Shown: positions 58,464 to 64,000 of the stretch, in pieces
How the letters are laid out: each line of letters starts with the position of its first letter
Position numbering within the stretch: the stretch's first letter is position 1
Source of the DNA: Neoconidiobolus thromboides FSU 785
Taxonomy: Eukaryota > Entomophthoromycota > Entomophthoromycetes > Entomophthorales > Neoconidiobolaceae
Length of the DNA stretch: 64,000 nucleotides
Direction of reading: 5' to 3'
Assembly: GCA_025603075.1 (NCBI GenBank)
Contig: MU626304.1
Location: forward strand, 58,518-122,517
The notes under the pieces: model-generated
What the model saw: the letters and a program-made list of their open reading frames with translations, nothing else
What the model was told of the DNA's origin: nothing
Databases searched by the model: none
Program-made: the position numbers and the translations under genes

Positions 58464-59166
58464 ATTATTCTATAATTTAAAATTAAATAATAATTTATCA
58501 TTACCTATTACTATAGTTATTACTCAAGTAATGATAAATAAATTTAATTTAATATTTCAATTACAGCTAAAATTACAATATTTAATCAAATTATTGTGTA
58601 GTATAAAGATGAAAGATCACAATATAAATAATGATAAGAAGTACATTAGTTTGATGCTTAATTTTAATCATTTTTTATCTTCATTTCAGTATTATATTCA
58701 TTATTTAGTTATTCATACTCATTTGTTTAAATTAAATCAACTATTTAATAACATTACTGAAGACAACAATAATAATAACAATATTCATAATTTATATAAT
58801 TATTTAAATAGTCATTTAAATAAGATAAAAAATATAAAAAATAATCAATTTGGAATAGCAAGGCTGAAAATTATATATCATAAATATATTAATAATATTA
58901 TTTATTATTTGTTTTTAAATAATAATAATATAATATTTAACTTATTAAATTTATGCTTAAATGATATATTTAAGTTTTGCTTCAATATAGATTTAATGAA
59001 TAATTCTACTTTTAATGAAATTGATCAAATTTATACTAATTTCATTGAACGTAAGCAGTTGCTGTTGGAAGCTATTTATACCTACTCTGTTAATACTATA
59101 AATGATAATGATCCTGATTTACCTAACTCCCCTTTCTTTGATTATTTATTATCTCAGTTTTATTAA
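55950..59166 (+). CDS. Gamma-tubulin complex protein (GCP family, probably GCP5/GCP6 type)
   Basis: GCP proteins form the ring that nucleates microtubules. The N-terminal exons are short (MKFNNNRDDIHYLTLIQNKM from 55950, then lysine-rich pieces). Two long exons follow, at about 56675-57753 and 57808-59166. GRIP1-like features are KIVYLTLL-type helices, LLIKVIENLIIAYS, YEILNHYFNSTNFIPSLLKL and LSSIYSTLVRLLDIIC. GRIP2-like features are FQLNIISNQLFEFYFLLNYP, KFNLIFQLQLKLQYLIKLLC and MLNFNHFLSSFQYYIHYLVI. Many Asn runs are inserted between helices (for example 57420-57449 and 58400-58462). The sequence is so divergent that the exact GCP number is unsure; fission yeast Alp16/Mod21 are the nearest candidates. 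Confidence 0.7.
58400..58462 (+). repeat. In-frame AAT microsatellite coding for poly-Asn
   Basis: About 20 consecutive AAT triplets inside the gamma-tubulin complex gene encode an asparagine run between two hydrophobic helices. The frame stays open on both sides, so the run is translated. Confidence 0.9.
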
Positions 59167-59244
59167 AATAAAAACAAATTATAAATTTAACTATTTAATT
59201 TATAAAAAATAAAATTATAAAATCATTAAACTTAAATTGAGCAA

Positions 59245-59520
59245 TTATTCTTCTTCAGAAGGAGGGGTAGGTAAACGCCAAAGACCACCAGCGATAGGAA
59301 TCTTTGAAAGGATATCTTGACGTACAAGTGGAATTCCTTCACCAAGGAATAATAAACCAATACCTGCTACAGCACCCCAACGAGCTAATGAAGGAGCCCT
59401 AAATAAGTTAATAAGTTAAACTATTTATAATTAGATATATCTAACTCACCAACGTAAAATAATTTGAGGAGTGAAACGCTTAAATTGTACGTTTGAAGAG
59501 TATTTTGATAAAGTTGACAT
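59245..59520 (-). CDS. QCR10: Cytochrome bc1 complex subunit 10 (Qcr10)
   Basis: Small single-span subunit of respiratory complex III in the inner mitochondrial membrane. Two exons encode about 73 residues: MSTLSKYSSNVQFKRFTPQI, then APSLARWGAVAGIGLLFLGE (membrane helix) and GIPLVRQDILSKIPIAGGLW before the acidic PPSEEE tail. The pattern AP-L--WG------L-F-EG-P-----L-KIP and the TPPxE end match yeast Qcr10. GC-richer codons than its neighbours suggest strong expression. It shows the organism respires. Confidence 0.9.
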
Positions 59521-59761
59521 AGTTATAATGATTTTATTCTAAAATAATTATAAAAAATAACACTTTTCGAGATTATCTTGGTTTATCTTCAATTAATTAT
59601 TATGGGTTATTCTTTATCCAATCATTTTTCAGTTTGTTTTTAGGATTAAAAATTCAATTTAAAAAAATCGATTAATGAAAAATATTCAAAAATACACTAT
59701 ACAAAATACAATTATAAATTAAAAAATAATATAATAGAATAGCACAAAAATAAAATTTTAT

Positions 59762-61561
59762 TTAAATTATTTTTTTATTTTTTAAATTTGAATTTAAATC
59801 AAATTTGTTTTTACGAATTTTAGTTTTAACAAACTTCATTACTTTTAAAATTGATAAAACTAAAGTTATAATAAAAAAATAAATATCTAAGTTATATGAA
59901 TAGAAAAAATTCATATCATAATCTACTGTTACTAAATGCTGCAATGGGTTTTCATTTGGTAAAGAAGTAAAAGAAAGAAACATAATTCTTTCAATTAAAT
60001 CCACAGTAGAATATTTATTGAAACTTGAAGCGTAAGTTATCTGTTTCATTTTAAATACCTTCTGTCTAAATTGATTATTTTTATCTTGGATTATATTTAC
60101 TATACTATTTATTACTATCTCTTTATTATCTAGTTCACTATGGTGTACTGCTAAGGCTACTCCGTTAGAAACAAGATTAGCTGCATTAATAAGTTGATCA
60201 CCAAAAAATGGGATGGCTAAAAAAGGGATACCAGAATATAAACCTTCAAAGGTAGATTCAATACCACAATGGGAAACAAACAAAATAGTGGAAGGATGTT
60301 CAAGTATAGCAATTTGAGGAGCATAATTTAAAATTTTAATAGAAGTCTTAATAGTCAAGATTTGATCCCAAGATAAAAGTTGATTTTTATATTGTATTTT
60401 AATTGTACTTAAATTTAACATTGTATTTCCTATTGGCCATATAACACCATCAATAATTTTACTATCTAAAAGTACTAATATTGATTCCATTATTGTTTTA
60501 ATTTGTTCTTCTTCTAATCTTACTATGGTGCCAAATGCTATATAGATTACTTTACTTTTATGTTTATAAAAGTTTAACAATTCATCATTTAATTTGGGGT
60601 ATTCATTAGGTATTATTGGTCCAATTGTTTGAACTAATGGCGACAATGGACGAGCTGACTATAGAAAATTAATTAATATATATAAAATATAATTTGTAAA
60701 TTAATATAAAAAATATAATAGAATTACATCAAAACCAAAAAATGTATCAACAAATATCATTGTATGATCCAATTTTTGCCATGCATTACCAAAGGAAGGT
60801 GGCACACCTAACTCTTTTCTTATTTTGTTTAATTGAAATCCTATTGTTAAATGAAGTATCTTTTTCGCTAATGGTGTATATAATGTTGACATTAATTTAT
60901 CTTTAAAACTTAAATCTCTGGTAGTTGGTGGTAACATTTCAAATCTATTTGTAATATAACTTGCAGATGTTTGATCTATAAAAAATATTCATATATTATA
61001 TAGCAAGGAAATGAAAATATTACCTATAAAGCCCAAAGAAGGAAAGGAGCCCGCATAAGTAATGTTCATTTTGCTTGCAATGTCGAAACAGGCAACCAGC
61101 AAGAAATCACAAATAACTAAATCTGGTTTTTCCTCTTCGAATTGTTTTTTCAGTCCATTATAAACCATTTTATATGATAGTTCCAAACCAGCATAACTAA
61201 ATAAAGATAATGTAGAATATGCTAAAGTTTGCTTTGTTAAGGCTTTTATTACTCTTGAGTGTAACTCATCGGATACTGGGTTTGGACCTAGGTTTATTTT
61301 AGTGAAGTTATAGCTATCTGCCCAGCCTATTTGATCAGTGGATGAAGCATAACTTACTTTATGGCCCCTTCTTTTCAACTCTTTTCCTATTTCTAAATGT
61401 AAACGTATATGTGATTTCCCCCCCATCATTGAACATAATAATAATTTTTTTGGTTTATTGAATAATTCATTATTGTCTATATTAAAATTGATATTAGATG
61501 ATATAAAGTTAGTACATAATAATAACAATAATATGTATTTAATATTAATCAGTAAATTCAT
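59762..61561 (-). CDS. Membrane-bound UDP-glycosyltransferase (GT1 family)
   Basis: Three exons, about 540 residues. The N-terminus is a signal peptide (NLLINIKYILLLLLCTNFIS). The acceptor half has LLLCSMMGGKSHIRLHLEIG and KELKRRGHKVSYAS, the usual GH...H start of GT1 enzymes, including the catalytic-base His in KSH. The donor half has VIYIAFGTIV and the UGT signature LNYAPQIAILEHPSTILFVS, HCGIESTFEGLYSGIPFLAI and PFFGDQLINAANL. Asp-Gln near its end normally contacts the UDP-sugar. A C-terminal membrane span (LDIYFFIITLVLSILKVM) and the basic tail KTKIRKNKFDL give an ER type-I layout. The acceptor is unknown: sterol, lipid or xenobiotic. Confidence 0.9.
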
Positions 61562-62188
61562 TCCTTATTAGCAATGATATTCTAAATTTAAAAGAAGTCA
61601 AGTTTATTTTACTGTTATTTTTGTGTCTTCAAATTTCTCCATTTTTTGTTTAATGCATACTTTTTTATTCTTCAGGTTCAACTATAATTTGGAACCCTTT
61701 ATTTTTAAGGATTTAATATTATTTGTTCTTTTTTAAGAACTATACTTATTAGCCTGAGAAAAACTAATGGTGTTAAAGTTGTTGAGTTTTGAATAATTTT
61801 TATATTGATTTTATACGATTACTTGATAATGATTGGCTATAACAGTTTAAACTTTGAAGTGTATAGAGGAGATAAAATAATTTAAAAAAAGTTTGATTTT
61901 TAGACAAGCCTTTAAAATAAGCCCAACCAACTCACTTGTTGACAAAGTTTATCCGAATTTTTATTAAATTTGTTGTAGTTTAAATATATGATATAGTAAA
62001 ACTAAATAAACTATATTAAATATATGAAGTTTTAGACTAAATAATACTTTAGTTAATTGATTAGACTTAAAAAGATTTTAAGTACTTGCATTATTTTGAT
62101 TTGAATTTAACTTTGGTTAATTTAGTAACACAGTGCTTTAGACTTATTATAGCTGTTAAATATTTAGATAAACAATATTTTTAATTTA

Positions 62189-62649
62189 TGTAAAATATCG
62201 GTTTATCAGCTCTATAATTGATTATAACATAACAATCACTTAAATCGTTATGTTCTTGAGTTCAGCCAAAATCAACCCCAAGTTCTTATTTTAATTTGCT
62301 ATAAGAATTTATGTCATATGATTCCAAAGGACACCATTTGCCTGTTTTGATATCCATACTTTTTGGAATATAAAAGATACTTTAGAATATAATAACTTGA
62401 TACCTTTTAACTAAATTATTCCCTAATATTGTACTTTTGATAAAGCCATTAAATCCTTGTGATAGTGTTTTACATAGATTTACAGTAGTATTGTCTACCA
62501 TAGTTATTTTACATAGTTCATAGTCTATTATGTAGTATTCTTCATAATTCAAGTCTATCTTAGTTATATAAACTAAGACCTCTGGACTTACGACTAATCA
62601 ATCAAACAATAATTGCTTTTGACTCCACTACTAAATACTAGATTTCACA
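62189..62649 (+). repeat. Solo LTR-like repeat (LTR family 1), complete
   Basis: About 461 bp, starting TGTAAAATATCGG and ending CTAGATTTCACA. These give TG...CA ends with short inverted repeats (TGTRAAAT / ATTTCACA), as in retrotransposon LTRs. A TATA-like motif (AATATAAAAGATAC) is in the middle. It matches 63617-64000 in direct orientation and 12649-12965 in inverse orientation. No flanking duplication is evident and no gag/pol is nearby, so it appears to be an old solo LTR. Confidence 0.7.
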
Positions 62650-62929
62650 CTTATAATGTTTAATAAAAGTATTTAAAATTTAAAATTTTTCCTATAAATC
62701 TAGTATCTTATTTGTTTTCAGAAATCAACATTAAGAAATTTATTAAATAATATTAAATAAATTTATCTTAATAATATGAAATATTATTTTATTAGGTTAA
62801 TAGTTAATAGTGTTTTTCATTATAATATTTTTTTTTTGAATTTGTTATATTTAGTTCCAACAAACTTATTTTATTCTTTAATTATATTAATTTTTATTAG
62901 TTTTTTATAATTTACTTGATTATTACATA

Positions 62930-63021
62930 CTATATTTTTTTTAAGAATTTTGTTAGTAATTTTTCTGCTCAAATAGCATCTAAGAAACAGAGAAAGTGAT
63001 AAAATAAAAAAAACACCCCCA
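62930..63021 (-). repeat. MITE-like element, copy G (one end eroded)
   Basis: Inverse orientation. The closing end AAAAAACACCCCCA is intact; the opening TGGGGATG end is replaced by a T-rich tract. The central TTTTCTGCTCAAATAGC is still clear. Confidence 0.65.
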
Positions 63022-63213
63022 TTTTACTAGTTTTATAATTAATTTAATTATTATTAACATAATAAGTTTTATTGTCCTCAACTGGTTTTGTTACTAAAAG
63101 TTATATCTTTAAGTTTAAATATAATTAATTTAAAGCTTTTTATTTAAATTTGTTTTAAAAAATTTTACTACTTAATTGCAAAAAATATTATTCTTTTACT
63201 TTAATATTCATAT

Positions 63214-63230
63214 TGTGAAATCTAGTATTT
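63214..63230 (-). repeat. 17-bp LTR tip next to MITE copy H
   Basis: TGTGAAATCTAGTATTT equals the reverse complement of the right end of the solo LTR at 62189-62649 and directly abuts MITE copy H. It may be the remainder of an LTR broken by the element. Short, so weakly supported. Confidence 0.4.
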
Positions 63231-63330
63231 GGGAGTGTTTTTTGACTTCATTATTTTTTCCATTTTTTAAGCGCTATTTAAGTGGAAAATTTGTTAGTAA
63301 AATTCTTAAATACAGAAATACATCTCCCCT
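63230..63330 (+). repeat. MITE-like ~100-bp element, copy H
   Basis: TGGGAGTGTTTTTTGACTTC to AATACATCTCCCCT, with central AAGCGCTATTTAAGTGGAAA. Near-complete length. Confidence 0.8.
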
Positions 63331-63532
63331 TATATAGTTTAATCCGAGGCTGAGTATATTTTTTTGCTCACAAATATTTAAAAGTTTAGCTTTTAAAACT
63401 TAAGATTTTATAAAAAAATATCATTTATAGTAAATATAAATAAAATTTTTAAAATGTTTTTAATAATAGTAATTTTAAATTTTTTTTTATAGATATTATA
63501 ATTTAACACTATTATATTAAGGTAAAATAATA

Positions 63533-63616
63533 TGGTGATGTATTTTTTTGTTTAAGAATTTACTAGCAAATTTTTCCACCTAAATAGTGCTTAGAAAGTA
63601 GAAAAAGTAATGAAAC
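63533..63616 (-). repeat. MITE-like element, copy I, cut by an LTR
   Basis: Inverse orientation. It opens TGGTGATGTATTTTTTTG and runs through AAAAAGTAATGAAAC, where the element would normally continue into CAAAAAAAACACCCCCA. Instead the LTR start TGTGAAATATCG follows immediately at 63617. Confidence 0.7.
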
Positions 63617-64000
63617 TGTGAAATATCGCTTTGTCAGTCCCATGGTTAATTATAGCATAACAATCGCCTAAGCTGTTGTGTTCTCGAGTTCAGAGAAAAT
63701 CAATCCCAGGTTCTTAGTTTGATTTAATATGAGAATTTCTATCTTCGTCTCAAAGAATATTCTCCCGTCGTTTCGATATTTATACTTATCGGAGTATAAA
63801 AGAGATTCTAAAACATAATAGCTCGAGGGTTTTTAACTGAATTATTCACTGATATCTCGAACATTTAATAAAGTCACTAAGTTTTCTTAATAGTATTTTA
63901 CATAGATTTTACATTAGTATTGTCTATTCTATTTGTCTTATATAGTCTGTAGCCTATTCGTGCTGTTATTCATAATCCAAGTCTATCTTAGCCACATAAA
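63617..64000 (+). repeat. LTR-like repeat (LTR family 1), cut by window end
   Basis: Starts TGTGAAATATCGCTTTGTCA and stays alignable with 62189-62649 to the window edge, with shared blocks such as GTTCTCGAGTTCAGAGAAAA against GTTCTTGAGTTCAGCCAAAA. It has a TATA-like GGAGTATAAAAGAGATTC. It has higher GC than the 62189 copy and retains CG sites there replaced by TG/CA, so it looks younger. Whether an internal retrotransposon follows to the right cannot be seen. Confidence 0.7.

Larger units (their letters stand above)
61562..64000. other. Repeat-rich gene-free end of the window
   Basis: No coding gene is supported. The stretch carries one complete and one cut LTR-like repeat, a 17-bp LTR tip and three MITE-like copies within 1.8 kb. 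The first 600 bp are AT-rich upstream sequence of the glycosyltransferase. Confidence 0.6.

Noticed and set aside
62189-64000. A full LTR retrotransposon bounded by the two direct repeats
   Set aside because: Only about 970 bp lie between them, with three MITE-like copies and no gag/pol coding; the two LTR copies are also too different in age.

Overview
The window is nuclear DNA of a very AT-rich fungus. Genes are dense, are split by many introns of about 40-70 bp with GT...AG ends, and are arranged as divergent and convergent pairs. A DASH-complex subunit (Ask1), an Irs4/Tax4-type EH protein, an Erf2-type DHHC transferase and an Mrh4-type helicase all point to fungi. QCR10 and MIX23 show respiring mitochondria, so AT-rich anaerobic gut fungi do not fit. 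SMN, SMG9 and the METTL18-type histidine methyltransferase point to an early-diverging lineage. A secreted/membrane UDP-glycosyltransferase and an F-box/leucine-rich protein would suit an entomophthoralean (Conidiobolus-like) genome, but that placement is inference from remembered family content.

Layout. 1-9 kb: the last exon of an unknown basic protein, SPT2, an F-box protein, SMN, a Nudix hydrolase, a coiled-coil protein and RPC11. 9-20 kb: eIF3k, SMG9, a 2-kb repeat-bearing gap, DASH Ask1, a Sel1-repeat protein with a CaaX end and a TMEM97-like membrane protein. 20-30.4 kb: two tandem DUF202 membrane proteins, SDO1, the Hpm1/METTL18 methyltransferase, MIX23, a lipase-like protein without its catalytic serine, Mrh4 and TRAPP subunit Trs31. 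30.4-43 kb: DHX37/Dhr1, RPS21, RPL31, Cuz1/ZFAND1 and PRI2. 43-61.6 kb: Erf2, an LST2-like protein, an unrecognised helical protein, the EngB GTPase Mrx8, an EH-domain protein, fimbrin, a Lys/Glu-rich protein, a gamma-tubulin complex protein, QCR10 and a UDP-glycosyltransferase. 61.6-64 kb: repeats only.

Nearly all genes are housekeeping. Ribosome biogenesis and translation dominate (SDO1, Hpm1, DHX37, RPS21, RPL31, eIF3k, Mrx8), followed by RNA and nuclear functions (SMN, SMG9, RPC11, SPT2, PRI2) and cytoskeleton or mitosis (Ask1, gamma-tubulin complex protein, fimbrin). Several pairs share short divergent promoters.

The least explained features are a family of nine ~100-bp elements with terminal inverted repeats and a central palindrome, a solo-LTR family of which one copy sits inside one of those elements, and the inactivated-looking lipase-family protein. 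No new multi-gene system is evident. Exon boundaries were read by eye from GT/AG sites and reading-frame continuity.
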